A program made the position numbers and the translations under genes. The notes under the pieces were generated by a model, which did no database searches, was not told the DNA's origin, and saw only the letters and a list, made by a program, of their open reading frames with translations. A DNA stretch of 64,000 nucleotides from Streptomyces puniciscabiei (GTDB lineage: Bacteria > Actinomycetota > Actinomycetes > Streptomycetales > Streptomycetaceae): positions 744,001 to 808,000 of the forward strand of contig NZ_VFNX01000001.1 in the NCBI RefSeq assembly GCF_006715785.1. Reading direction: 5' to 3'. Positions 8,339 to 16,874 of the stretch are shown in pieces; position 1 is the stretch's first letter, and every line of letters starts with the position of its first letter.

Positions 8339-8360
8339 GCGCACGCCTGCCCGCGTGCGC
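8339..8360 (+). promoter_or_regulatory. Hairpin between leader peptide and sir, candidate attenuator
   Basis: GCGCACGC (8339-8346) and GCGTGCGC (8353-8360) are perfect 8-bp arms around CTGCCC. The hairpin follows the leader-peptide stop by 50 nt and precedes the sir start by 52 nt, the place expected for an attenuator or for a ribosome-controlled structure. It has no T-run. Confidence 0.5.
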
Positions 8361-8412
8361 GCCTACGTGCAGGTCAGAGCCGCTTCCCACCGGTCCGAAG
8401 GACGTACAAACC

Positions 8413-10110
8413 ATGGCCGCCAATCCGCCGAACCCCGCCGCAGCGCCCCGCCGCAAGGTGAGCCGTCACCGTGGTGAGGGTCAGTGGGCCGTGGGCCACT
8501 TCACCCCGCTGAACGGCAACGAGCAGGTCAAGAAGGACGACGACGGTCTCAATGTGCGGACACGCATTGAGACGATCTACTCCAAGCGCGGTTTCGACTC
8601 GATCGACCCCAGCGACCTGCGGGGCCGGATGCGCTGGTGGGGGCTGTACACCCAGCGCAAGCCCGGGATCGACGGCGGCAAGACGGCGGTGCTGGAGCCG
8701 GAGGAACTGGACGACCGCTACTTCATGCTCCGGGTGCGCATCGACGGCGGCGCGCTGACCACCCAGCAGCTGCGCGTCATCGGTGAGATCTCCCAGGAGT
8801 TCGCGCGCGGCACCGCGGACATCACCGACCGGCAGAACGTCCAGTACCACTGGATCCGGATCGAGGACGTGCCCGAGATCTGGGAGCGGCTGGAGGGCGT
8901 CGGCCTGTCCACCGTCACCGCCTGCGGTGACACCCCGCGCGTGATGATCGGGTCCCCGGTCGCGGGCATCGCCGAGGACGAGATCATCGACGCCACGCCG
9001 GCGCTGGAGGAGATGAAGCGCCGGGTCCTGAACAACAAGGCGTACTCGAACCTCCCCCGCAAGTTCAAGACGGCCATCTCGGGTTCGCCGCTGCTGGACG
9101 TGGTGCACGAGATCAACGACGTGGCGTTCGTCGGCGTGCGGCACCCCGAGCACGGCCCGGGCTTCGACCTGTGGGTCGGCGGCGGCCTGTCCACCAACCC
9201 CAAGCTGGGCGTGCGGCTCGGGGCCTGGGTGCCGATCGACGAGGTCCCGGACGTCTACGAGGGCGTCATCTCGATCTTCCGTGACTACGGCTACCGCCGG
9301 CTGCGCAACCGGGCCCGCCTGAAGTTCCTCGTCGCCGACTGGGGCGCGGAGAAGTTCCGTCAGGTGCTGGAGGACGAGTACCTGGGAGGGCGCAAGCTGA
9401 TCGACGGGCCCGCCCCCGAGCAGCCCGTGCAGCAGTGGCGCGACCACATCGGTGTGCACCGGCAGAAGGACGGCCGGTTCTACGTCGGTTTCGCCCCGCG
9501 GGTCGGCCGCGTGGACGGCGCCACGCTGACGAAGATCGCTGACCTCGCGGAGGCGCACGGCTCGGGCCGGGTGCGTACCACCGTCGAGCAGAAGATGATC
9601 ATCCTGGATGTCGAGCAGGACAAGGTGGACTCGCTGGTCGAGGGCCTTCAGGCGCTGGACCTCAGCGCCCGCCCGTCCTCCTTCCGGCGCGGCACCATGG
9701 CCTGCACCGGCATCGAGTTCTGCAAGCTCGCCATCGTCGAGACCAAGCAGCGCGGCTCGCAGCTGATCGACGAACTGGAGCGCCGCCTGCCGGACTTCGA
9801 CGAGCCGATCACCATCAACCTCAACGGCTGCCCGAACGCCTGCGCCCGTATCCAGGTCGCGGACATCGGTCTCAAGGGCCAGCTGGTCCTGAACGACAAG
9901 GGCGAGCAGGTCGAGGGCTACCAGGTACACCTCGGCGGCGCCCTCGGGCTGGAGCCGGGCTTCGGCCGCAAGGTGCGCGGCCTGAAGGTCACGGCCGAGG
10001 AGCTGCCCGACTACGTCGAGCGGGTGCTGAAGCGCTTCCAGGCCGAGCGCGAGGACGGCGAGCGCTTCGCCGCCTGGGCCGCGCGTGCTTCCGAGGAGGC
10101 ACTGTCGTGA
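8413..10110 (+). CDS. sir: Ferredoxin-type sulfite (nitrite/sulfite) reductase
   Basis: This 565-aa protein reduces sulfite to sulfide with six electrons, using siroheme coupled to a [4Fe-4S] cluster. The cluster ligands are visible as C431 and C437 (MACTGIEFC) and C473 and C477 (NGCPNAC). Two ferredoxin-like half domains and the FARGTADITDRQNVQYHW segment near 130-150 are typical of the SirA/NirA group. Assignment to sulfite rather than nitrite rests on context: it is first in an operon with cysH, cysC, cysD and cysN, and a sirohydrochlorin chelatase lies at the operon end. The ATG at 8413 begins the usual N-terminus. The gene overlaps the next small gene by 4 bp (GTGA). Confidence 0.95.
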   Translation: MAANPPNPAAAPRRKVSRHRGEGQWAVGHFTPLNGNEQVKKDDDGLNVRTRIETIYSKRGFDSIDPSDLRGRMRWWGLYTQRKPGIDGGKTAVLEPEELDDRYFMLRVRIDGGALTTQQLRVIGEISQEFARGTADITDRQNVQYHWIRIEDVPEIWERLEGVGLSTVTACGDTPRVMIGSPVAGIAEDEIIDATPALEEMKRRVLNNKAYSNLPRKFKTAISGSPLLDVVHEINDVAFVGVRHPEHGPGFDLWVGGGLSTNPKLGVRLGAWVPIDEVPDVYEGVISIFRDYGYRRLRNRARLKFLVADWGAEKFRQVLEDEYLGGRKLIDGPAPEQPVQQWRDHIGVHRQKDGRFYVGFAPRVGRVDGATLTKIADLAEAHGSGRVRTTVEQKMIILDVEQDKVDSLVEGLQALDLSARPSSFRRGTMACTGIEFCKLAIVETKQRGSQLIDELERRLPDFDEPITINLNGCPNACARIQVADIGLKGQLVLNDKGEQVEGYQVHLGGALGLEPGFGRKVRGLKVTAEELPDYVERVLKRFQAEREDGERFAAWAARASEEALS

Positions 10111-10286
10111 GCGAGCGTGCCGCACCTTTCTACTGCCCCTACTGCGGCGACGAGGACCTGCGTCCGCACGAGGAGGGTCACGGCGCCTGGGAATGCGGGG
10201 CGTGCAACCGCGCATTCCAGCTGAAGTTCCTCGGGCTGCTGGCCCGGGGCCTTCAGCGAGCCGACCACGGAGGGGACCCGATATGA
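10107..10286 (+). CDS. Small Cys-rich protein between sir and cysH (59 aa)
   Basis: This gene starts with GTG overlapping the sir stop and ends with TGA overlapping the cysH ATG, each by 4 bp, so translation is coupled on both sides. The protein has two CxxC pairs, CPYC at residues 10-13 and CGAC at 30-33, a zinc-ribbon or rubredoxin-like arrangement, followed by a short amphipathic helix (AFQLKFLGLLARGL). The equivalent small gene is present between sir and cysH in S. coelicolor as I recall it (SCO6101). The function is unknown; electron delivery, metal handling or assembly of the Fe-S enzymes next to it are possibilities from context only. Confidence 0.85.
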   Translation: MSERAAPFYCPYCGDEDLRPHEEGHGAWECGACNRAFQLKFLGLLARGLQRADHGGDPI

Positions 10287-10993
10287 CGACGGCTCAGGAA
10301 GACCGCACGACCGAGGAGTTGAAGGCACTCGCCGAGCAGGCGGGACGCGACCTGGAGGACGCCTCCGCGCTGGAGATCCTCCAGTGGGCGGTCGACACCT
10401 TCGGCGCGAAGTTCTGCGTCACCTCCTCCATGGAGGACGCCGTCGTCGCCCATCTCGCCTCGCGCGTGCTGAAGGGCGTGGACGTCGTCTTCCTCGACAC
10501 CGGCTACCACTTCCCGGAGACCATCGGCACCCGCGACGCCGTCGAGGCCGTGATGGACGTCAACGTCATCACGCTCACGCCGAAGCAGACGGTCGCCGAG
10601 CAGGACGCGGAGTACGGCCCGAGGCTGCACGACCGCGACCCGGACCTGTGCTGCGCGCTGCGGAAGGTCAAGCCGCTCGAAGAGGGGCTGAAGGGCTACC
10701 AGGCCTGGGCGACCGGCCTGCGCCGCGACGAGTCCCCGACCCGGGCCAACACCCCGGTCGTCGGCTGGGACGAGAAGCGGCAGAAGGTCAAGATCTCGCC
10801 GATCGCCCGCTGGACGCAGGACGACGTGGACGCCTATGTCACCGAACACGGAGTGCTCACCAACCCGCTGCTGATGGACGGCTACGCCTCCATCGGCTGC
10901 GCCCCCTGCACCCGCCGGGTCCTCGAGGGCGAGGACGCGCGCGCCGGCCGCTGGGCGGGCCGCGCCAAGACCGAGTGCGGGCTGCACGGATGA
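10283..10993 (+). CDS. cysH: Adenylyl-sulfate (APS) reductase, [4Fe-4S] type
   Basis: This 236-aa protein of the PAPS/APS reductase family reduces activated sulfate to sulfite. It has the Cys signature of the iron-sulfur type that uses APS: C123-C124 (LCCALRKVKPL) and C206-x-x-C209 (GCAPC), plus the catalytic C232 in the C-terminal ECGLHG motif. The PP-loop-like N-terminal region (AKFCVTSSMEDAVVAHLA) and DTGYHFPET follow the family pattern. It overlaps its upstream neighbour by 4 bp, and its stop overlaps an ATG of the next frame. That an APS-type reductase is co-transcribed with an APS kinase is noteworthy, because the kinase product PAPS is then not needed for reduction. Confidence 0.93.
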   Translation: MTTAQEDRTTEELKALAEQAGRDLEDASALEILQWAVDTFGAKFCVTSSMEDAVVAHLASRVLKGVDVVFLDTGYHFPETIGTRDAVEAVMDVNVITLTPKQTVAEQDAEYGPRLHDRDPDLCCALRKVKPLEEGLKGYQAWATGLRRDESPTRANTPVVGWDEKRQKVKISPIARWTQDDVDAYVTEHGVLTNPLLMDGYASIGCAPCTRRVLEGEDARAGRWAGRAKTECGLHG

Positions 10994-11022
10994 CGAACCA
11001 CCGGAACCTTCAGGAGAACGAC

Positions 11023-11559
11023 GTGACGACCGGAGCCACCGTCTGGCTCACGGGTCTGCCGAGCGCCGGCAAGACCACCATCGCGTACGAGCTGGCCGGC
11101 CGGCTGCGTGCCGAGGGCCACCGGGTCGAGGTGCTCGACGGCGACGAGATCCGCGAGTTCATCTCGGCGGGCCTCGGATTTTCCCGCGAGGACCGGCACA
11201 CCAACGTGCAGCGCATCGGTTTCGTCGCCGAGCTGCTCGCCCGTAACGGCGTCAAGGCGCTGGTACCGGTGATCGCGCCGTACGCGGACAGCCGGGAAGC
11301 GGTGCGCAAGCGGCACGCGGAGAACGGGACGTCGTACCTGGAGATCCATGTGGCGACTCCGGTCGACGTGTGCAGCGTGCGGGATGTGAAGGGGCTGTAC
11401 GCCAAGCAGGCCGCGGGTGAGCTGTCCGGGCTGACGGGCGTCGACGACCCGTACGAGGAGCCCGAGACGCCGGATCTGCGGATCGAGTCGCAGCACCAGA
11501 CCGTGCAGGAGTCCGCGGCGTCGGTGTACGCCCTGCTGAGCGAGAGGGGACTGGCATGA
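11023..11559 (+). CDS. cysC: Adenylyl-sulfate kinase (APS kinase)
   Basis: This 178-aa P-loop kinase phosphorylates APS to PAPS using ATP. The Walker A is GLPSAGKTT near residue 10-18 and the DGDEIREFISAGLGFSREDR substrate-binding segment follows near 39-58. I chose the GTG at 11023 because an AGGAG ribosome site lies 6 bases upstream; the ATG at 10990, which overlaps the cysH stop as ATGA, would add 11 residues and is also possible. The gene lies fourth in the sulfur operon and overlaps cysD by 4 bp. With an APS-type CysH next door, its PAPS may serve sulfation or co-factor pools rather than assimilation. Confidence 0.93.
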   Translation: MTTGATVWLTGLPSAGKTTIAYELAGRLRAEGHRVEVLDGDEIREFISAGLGFSREDRHTNVQRIGFVAELLARNGVKALVPVIAPYADSREAVRKRHAENGTSYLEIHVATPVDVCSVRDVKGLYAKQAAGELSGLTGVDDPYEEPETPDLRIESQHQTVQESAASVYALLSERGLA

Positions 11560-12494
11560 CGACGACCGTGGCGAAGGCCGAGGAGGGCACGGCCAGCCCG
11601 TACGCCCTGTCGCACCTGGACGCGCTGGAGTCCGAGGCGGTGCACATCTTCCGCGAGGTGGCGGGCGAGTTCGAGAACCCGGTGATCCTGTTCTCCGGCG
11701 GCAAGGACTCCATCGTCATGCTGCACCTGGCGCTGAAGGCGTTCGCGCCGGCCGCCGTGCCGTTCTCGCTGCTGCACGTGGACACCGGGCACAACTTCCC
11801 CGAGGTGCTTCAGTACCGGGACCGTACGGTGGCCAGGCACGGGCTGCGCCTCCATGTGGCCTCCGTGCAGGACTACATCGACCGGGGTGTGCTCAAGGAG
11901 CGTCCCGACGGCACCCGCAACCCGCTGCAGACGCTGCCGCTGACGGAGAAGATCCAGAGCGAGAAGTTCGACGCGGTCTTCGGCGGCGGCCGCCGGGACG
12001 AGGAGAAGGCCCGCGCCAAGGAGCGGGTGTTCTCCCTGCGCGACGAGTTCTCCCAGTGGGACCCGCGCCGCCAGCGCCCGGAGCTGTGGAACCTGTACAA
12101 CGGCCGGCACGCCCCCGGCGAGCACGTGCGCGTGTTCCCGCTGTCGAACTGGACCGAGCTGGACGTGTGGCAGTACATCGCCCGCGAGGGCATCGAGCTG
12201 CCGCAGATCTACTTCGCGCACGAGCGCGAGGTGTTCCAGCGGGGCGGCATGTGGCTGACCGCCGGTGAGTGGGGCGGCCCGAAGGACGGCGAGACGGTCG
12301 AGAAGCGCCAGGTGCGCTACCGCACCGTCGGTGACATGTCCTGCACCGGCGCCGTCGACTCCGACGCCGCCACGCTGGACGCCGTGATCGCCGAGATCGC
12401 CGCCTCCCGGCTCACCGAGCGGGGCGCGACCCGCGCCGACGACAAGCTGTCCGAGGCCGCGATGGAAGACCGCAAGCGCGAGGGGTACTTCTAA
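11556..12494 (+). CDS. cysD: Sulfate adenylyltransferase subunit 2
   Basis: This 312-aa catalytic subunit of ATP sulfurylase forms APS from sulfate and ATP. The PP-loop motif FSGGKDSIVMLHLA lies near residues 46-59, and the conserved FGGGRRDEEKARAKERVFS segment lies near 142-160. It works as a heterodimer with CysN, encoded immediately downstream. The ATG overlaps the cysC stop (ATGA). Length and motifs are as expected for the family. Confidence 0.96.
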   Translation: MTTTVAKAEEGTASPYALSHLDALESEAVHIFREVAGEFENPVILFSGGKDSIVMLHLALKAFAPAAVPFSLLHVDTGHNFPEVLQYRDRTVARHGLRLHVASVQDYIDRGVLKERPDGTRNPLQTLPLTEKIQSEKFDAVFGGGRRDEEKARAKERVFSLRDEFSQWDPRRQRPELWNLYNGRHAPGEHVRVFPLSNWTELDVWQYIAREGIELPQIYFAHEREVFQRGGMWLTAGEWGGPKDGETVEKRQVRYRTVGDMSCTGAVDSDAATLDAVIAEIAASRLTERGATRADDKLSEAAMEDRKREGYF

Positions 12495-12496
12495 GC

Positions 12497-13831
12497 ATGA
12501 GCACGACCACGACCGAGGCGCTCTCGGCCACCACGCTGCTGCGGTTCGCCACCGCCGGCTCCGTCGACGACGGCAAGTCCACGCTCGTCGGACGCCTCCT
12601 GCACGACTCCAAGTCGGTCCTCGCCGACCAGCTGGAGGCCGTGGAGCGGGCCTCCGCGAGCCGTGGCCAGGAGGGCCCGGACCTCGCGCTGCTCACCGAC
12701 GGCCTGCGCGCCGAGCGGGAGCAGGGCATCACCATCGACGTCGCCTACCGCTACTTCGCCACGCCCCGGCGCCGGTTCATCCTGGCCGACACGCCCGGCC
12801 ATGTGCAGTACACCCGCAACATGGTGACGGGTGCCTCCACGGCCGAGCTGACGGTGATCCTGGTGGACGCCCGCAACGGCGTGGTCGAGCAGACCCGCCG
12901 GCACGCGGCGATCGCGGCCCTGCTGCGGGTCCCGCACGTGGTCCTCGCGGTCAACAAGATGGACCTGGTCGGCTACGAGGAGTCGGTGTTCGCGGCGATC
13001 GCCGAGGAGTTCACGGCGTACGCCACCGAGCTGGGCGTGCCCGAGGTCACCGCGATCCCGATCTCGGCGCTCGCCGGTGACAACGTGGTGGAGCCGTCCG
13101 CCACGATGGACTGGTACGGCGGCCCGACCGTCCTGGAACACCTTGAGACCGTCCCGGTCAGCCACGACCTGGCGCACTGCCACGCCCGGCTGCCCGTGCA
13201 GTACGTGATCCGGCCGCAGACCGCCGAGCACCCGGACTACCGGGGCTACGCGGGCCAGATCGCGGCGGGCACCTTCCGGGTCGGCGACGAGGTCACGATC
13301 CTGCCGTCCGGGCGGACCACGAAGATCTCCGGCATCGACCTGCTCGGCGAGCCGGTCGACGTGGCGTGGACGACGCAGTCGGTGACGGTCCTCCTCGAGG
13401 ACGACATCGACGTCTCGCGCGGTGACCTGATCGTCCCGACGAAGGACGCGCCGGCCACCACCCAGGACGTGGAGGCGACCGTCTGCCATGTGGCCGACGC
13501 CCCGCTGACCGTCGGTCACCGGGTGCTGCTCAAGCACGGCACCCGCACGGTCAAGGCGATCGTGAAGGACATCCCGTCCCGGCTCACGCTCGACGACCTG
13601 TCCCTGCACCCGCACCCGGGACAGCTCGTCGCCAACGACATCGGCCGGGTGAAGATCCGTACCGCCGAGCCGCTGCCGGTCGACTCCTACGCCGACTCGC
13701 GCCGCACCGGCTCCTTCATCCTGATCGATCCGAGCGACGGCACCACGCTGACCGCGGGCATGGTCGGCGAGTCCTTCGCCGCCCCCGAGCCGGTCAACGA
13801 CGAGTCCGAAGACGACGGCTGGGACTTCTGA
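12497..13831 (+). CDS. cysN: Sulfate adenylyltransferase subunit 1 (GTPase)
   Basis: This 444-aa GTPase is the regulatory subunit of ATP sulfurylase. Its G-domain motifs are visible: GSVDDGKSTLVGRLL (G1) near residue 16-30, DTPGHVQYTRNM (G3) near 97-108, and NKMDLV (G4) near 153. GTP hydrolysis drives APS synthesis by CysD. It is of stand-alone CysN length, not a CysNC fusion, consistent with the separate cysC gene. It follows cysD by 2 bases. Confidence 0.96.
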   Translation: MSTTTTEALSATTLLRFATAGSVDDGKSTLVGRLLHDSKSVLADQLEAVERASASRGQEGPDLALLTDGLRAEREQGITIDVAYRYFATPRRRFILADTPGHVQYTRNMVTGASTAELTVILVDARNGVVEQTRRHAAIAALLRVPHVVLAVNKMDLVGYEESVFAAIAEEFTAYATELGVPEVTAIPISALAGDNVVEPSATMDWYGGPTVLEHLETVPVSHDLAHCHARLPVQYVIRPQTAEHPDYRGYAGQIAAGTFRVGDEVTILPSGRTTKISGIDLLGEPVDVAWTTQSVTVLLEDDIDVSRGDLIVPTKDAPATTQDVEATVCHVADAPLTVGHRVLLKHGTRTVKAIVKDIPSRLTLDDLSLHPHPGQLVANDIGRVKIRTAEPLPVDSYADSRRTGSFILIDPSDGTTLTAGMVGESFAAPEPVNDESEDDGWDF

Positions 13832-13833
13832 CC

Positions 13834-13938
13834 ATGAAGACGACCGACGTCTACTCGACGTTCGCGAAGGAGGGCGGCCGTGTCGGCAGCGGCGCCCTGG
13901 GCAGCGGGCAGGGCGGGGTGGCGCGATGTGTGCGCTGA
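13834..13938 (+). CDS. Possible 34-aa peptide after cysN
   Basis: An ATG 2 bases after the cysN stop opens a 34-codon frame beginning MKTTDVYSTFAKEGGRVG and ending with a basic, Cys-containing tail. The position suggests translational coupling, and it sits between the activation genes and the sulfonate transporter. No ribosome site is visible and no family is recognised; it may be chance or a second leader peptide. Confidence 0.25.
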   Translation: MKTTDVYSTFAKEGGRVGSGALGSGQGGVARCVR

Positions 13939-14069
13939 CGTACGCGCACCGCTCGCGCGCCCTGTCCCCCCACCCGGCGTCGTCCCGGAAACGACGAAGA
14001 CCCTTTGCCGAACTCCCGGCCACGACCTGAGAGACCGTGACCGCCGGGCCAACGAGAGGAGACCCTCCC

Positions 14070-15179
14070 GTGCCTGCCAGCCGCTCGAAAATCCTGCGCC
14101 GCGGCATAGCCGCGCTCGCCGCCCTTCCCCTCCTCACGCTCGCCGCCTGCGGTTACGGCTCCGAGTCCAAGAACGACGACACCGCCAAGGTCGCCGCCGG
14201 CGCCAAGAAGATCGACGGGCTCGACTCCGTCAAGATCGGGTACTTCGGCAACCTGACCCACGCCACCGCGCTGGTCGCCAACCAGAAGGGCTTCTTCCAG
14301 AAGGAGCTGGGCGCCACCAAGGCGGACTACGCCACCTTCAACGCCGGGCCGTCCGAGATCGAGGCCCTCAACTCGGGCTCCATCGACATCGGCTGGATCG
14401 GCCCCTCGCCCGCGATCAACGGCTACACCAAGTCGAACGGCAAGAGCCTGAAGATCATCGGTGGTTCGGCCTCCGGCGGTGTGAAGCTGGTCGTCAACCC
14501 GAAGAAGATCTCGTCCCTCAAGGACGTCAAGGGCAAGAAGATCGCCACCCCGCAGCTGGGCAACACGCAGGACGTGGCGTTCCTCGACTGGGCGGCCGAG
14601 CAGGGCTGGAAGGTCGACCCGCAGAGCGGCAAGGGTGACGTCACGGTCGTCCGCAGCGACAACAAGGTCACCCCGGACGCGTTCAAGGCCGGGTCGGTCG
14701 ACGGCGCCTGGGTGCCGGAGCCCACCGCGTCGAAGCTGGTCGCCGAGGGCGGCAAGGTGCTGCTGGACGAGTCGTCGCTGTGGCCGGACAAGAAGTTCGT
14801 GATCACCAACATCATCGTGCGGCAGGCCTTCCTGAAGGAGCACCCGAAGGCGGTCGAGGCGGTGCTGAAGGCCGCGGTCGAGGCCAACAAGTGGATCAAC
14901 GCCAACCCGGACCAGGCGAAGGCGGCGGCGAACAAGCAGCTGGGCATCGACTCCGGCAAGGAACTGCCGGCGAAGGTCCTCGACCCGGCGTGGAAGTCCA
15001 TCCAGTTCACCGACGACCCGCTGGCCTCCACCCTCAGCACCGAGGCGGCGCACGCGGTCAAGGCCGGCCTGCTGGACAAGCCGAACCTGAAGGGGATCTA
15101 CGACCTGACGATCCTCAACAAGGTCCTCAGGGCCGCGGGCGAGAGCCCGGTCGACGCCGCCGGTCTCGGCACCAGCTGA
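14070..15179 (+). CDS. Sulfonate/taurine-type ABC transporter substrate-binding lipoprotein
   Basis: This is a 369-aa exported lipoprotein. A basic N-terminus and hydrophobic core end in the lipobox LAAC at about residue 25. The SsuA/TauA/NrtA-type fold is indicated by VKIGYFGNLTHATALVANQKGFFQKELG near residues 48-75 and by the GPSEIEALNSGSIDIGWIGPSP segment near 92-113. The ligand is probably an alkanesulfonate or sulfate ester, since it is followed by ATPase and permease genes and lies inside a sulfur operon. The GTG at 14070 has a GAGAGGAG ribosome site; an in-frame upstream ATG gives a non-signal-like extension. Confidence 0.9.
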   Translation: MPASRSKILRRGIAALAALPLLTLAACGYGSESKNDDTAKVAAGAKKIDGLDSVKIGYFGNLTHATALVANQKGFFQKELGATKADYATFNAGPSEIEALNSGSIDIGWIGPSPAINGYTKSNGKSLKIIGGSASGGVKLVVNPKKISSLKDVKGKKIATPQLGNTQDVAFLDWAAEQGWKVDPQSGKGDVTVVRSDNKVTPDAFKAGSVDGAWVPEPTASKLVAEGGKVLLDESSLWPDKKFVITNIIVRQAFLKEHPKAVEAVLKAAVEANKWINANPDQAKAAANKQLGIDSGKELPAKVLDPAWKSIQFTDDPLASTLSTEAAHAVKAGLLDKPNLKGIYDLTILNKVLRAAGESPVDAAGLGTS

Positions 15180-15214
15180 CGCCAGTCCCGATGAGTTCCC
15201 AGGAGGTGACGACC

Positions 15215-15994
15215 ATGGCCACGACCCTGGCCAAGGCCGCTGAGTCGGTCGAGTACGCCGCACGCCTCGAGCACGTCTCGAAGTCGTATCCGACACCCGG
15301 CGGGCAGCAGCTCGTCCTGGACGACATCAGCCTCGATGTCGCGCCCGGCGAGTTCGTCACCCTCCTGGGGGCCTCGGGCTGCGGCAAGTCCACCCTGCTG
15401 AACCTGGTGGCGGGCCTGGACCGGCCCACCGCCGGGTCCATCACCACGGACGGCCGCCCGGCCCTGATGTTCCAGGAGCACGCCCTGTTCCCGTGGCTGA
15501 CCGCGGGCAAGAACATCGAACTCGCCCTGAAGCTCAGGGGGGTGGCCAAGCCCGAGCGGCGCGGCAAGGCCGAGGAGCTGCTCGAGCTCGTCCGGCTGAA
15601 GGGCGCGTACGGCAAGCGTGTCCACGAGCTGTCGGGCGGTATGCGGCAGCGGGTGGCGCTGGCCCGCGCGCTGGCGCAGGAGAGCAATCTGCTGCTGATG
15701 GACGAGCCGTTCGCGGCGCTGGACGCCATCACCCGGGACGTGCTGCACGACGAGCTCACCCGGATCTGGTCGGAGACCGGGCTGTCCGTGCTGTTCGTGA
15801 CGCACAACGTGCGCGAGGCGGTGCGGCTCGCGCAGCGTGTCGTGCTGCTCTCCTCCCGTCCGGGCCGGGTGGCCCGCCAGTGGGAGGTCGACATTCCGCA
15901 GCCGCGCCGCATCGAGGACGCGCCCGTGGCGGAACTGTCCCTGGAGATCACCGAAGTACTGCGTGGGGAGATCCGCCGCCATGGCCAGCACTGA
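15215..15994 (+). CDS. ABC transporter ATP-binding protein, SsuB/TauB type
   Basis: This 259-aa ATPase powers the sulfonate-type importer. Walker A GASGCGKST lies near residue 50, the Q-loop is in MFQEHALFPW near 87-96, the signature is LSGGMRQRVALARAL near 143-157, and Walker B is LLLMDEPFAALD near 164-175. An AGGAGGTGA ribosome site 6 bases before ATG 15215 fixes the start. The 3' end overlaps the permease start by 14 bp, so the pair is translationally coupled. Confidence 0.94.
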   Translation: MATTLAKAAESVEYAARLEHVSKSYPTPGGQQLVLDDISLDVAPGEFVTLLGASGCGKSTLLNLVAGLDRPTAGSITTDGRPALMFQEHALFPWLTAGKNIELALKLRGVAKPERRGKAEELLELVRLKGAYGKRVHELSGGMRQRVALARALAQESNLLLMDEPFAALDAITRDVLHDELTRIWSETGLSVLFVTHNVREAVRLAQRVVLLSSRPGRVARQWEVDIPQPRRIEDAPVAELSLEITEVLRGEIRRHGQH

Positions 15995-16865
15995 GACGAC
16001 GACCTCTCCCGAGACGGGGAGCGTGGAGGCGGGCCTCGACGCGCTGGAGACCGCGCAGCCGGGCCGTACGCCGTTCCGTAAGACCCTTGTCGACAAGGTG
16101 GTCCCGCCGATCACCGCGATCGTCGTGGTGCTGGTGGTCTGGCAGGGCCTGATCAGCCTGAAGATCGTCGACGACCCGACCAGGCTGCCCACCCCGGGCG
16201 CGGTCTGGCACGCCTTCCACAACGACTGGCTGCAGGGCAAGCTGCTCGGCTACATCTGGACCAGCGTCTCGCGCGGTCTGCTCGGCTTCTGCTTCGCGCT
16301 GCTGATCGGCACCCCGCTGGGCCTGGTGGTGGCGCGGGTGAAGTTCGTGCGCGCCGCCATCGGCCCGATCCTGTCCGGTCTGCAGTCGCTGCCGTCGGTG
16401 GCGTGGGTGCCGCCGGCGGTGATCTGGCTGGGCCTGAACAACTCGATGATGTACGCGGTGATCCTGCTCGGTGCCGTGCCGTCCATCGCCAACGGTCTGG
16501 TGTCCGGCGTGGACCAGGTGCCGCCGCTGTTCCTGCGGGCGGGCCGCACGATGGGCGCCACGGGCCTGAAGGGCACCTGGCACGTCACCCTGCCGGCCGC
16601 CCTGCCCGGGTATGTGGCGGGCATGAAGCAGGGCTGGGCCTTCTCCTGGCGCTCCCTGATGGCCGCCGAGATCATCGCCAACTTCCCCGACCTGGGCACG
16701 GGCCTCGGCCAGCTGCTGGAGAACGCCCGCACCGCCAGCGACATGGCCATGGTGTTCGAGGCCATCCTGCTCATCCTGTTCGTCGGCATCGCCATCGACC
16801 TGCTGATCTTCAGCCCGCTGGAGCGGTGGGTGCTGCGCAGCCGCGGTCTGCTGGTGAAGGGCTGA
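15981..16865 (+). CDS. ABC transporter permease, SsuC/TauC type
   Basis: This 294-aa membrane protein has about six transmembrane helices and the EAA-loop region (GATGLKGTWHVTLPAALPGY near residues 191-210) that docks with the ATPase. A ~35-residue Thr/Glu-rich cytoplasmic N-terminus precedes the first helix. It belongs to the sulfonate/nitrate/taurine permease family and completes the importer encoded by the two upstream genes. It overlaps the ATPase gene and is followed after 9 bases by the chelatase gene. Confidence 0.94.
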   Translation: MASTETTTSPETGSVEAGLDALETAQPGRTPFRKTLVDKVVPPITAIVVVLVVWQGLISLKIVDDPTRLPTPGAVWHAFHNDWLQGKLLGYIWTSVSRGLLGFCFALLIGTPLGLVVARVKFVRAAIGPILSGLQSLPSVAWVPPAVIWLGLNNSMMYAVILLGAVPSIANGLVSGVDQVPPLFLRAGRTMGATGLKGTWHVTLPAALPGYVAGMKQGWAFSWRSLMAAEIIANFPDLGTGLGQLLENARTASDMAMVFEAILLILFVGIAIDLLIFSPLERWVLRSRGLLVKG

Positions 16866-16874
16866 GGCACGCCC

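Noticed and set aside
14070-16865. Nitrate or aliphatic-amine specificity for the ABC transporter
   Set aside because: The protein family also includes nitrate importers, but the operon context with sulfite reductase and sulfate-activation genes favours a sulfur compound.
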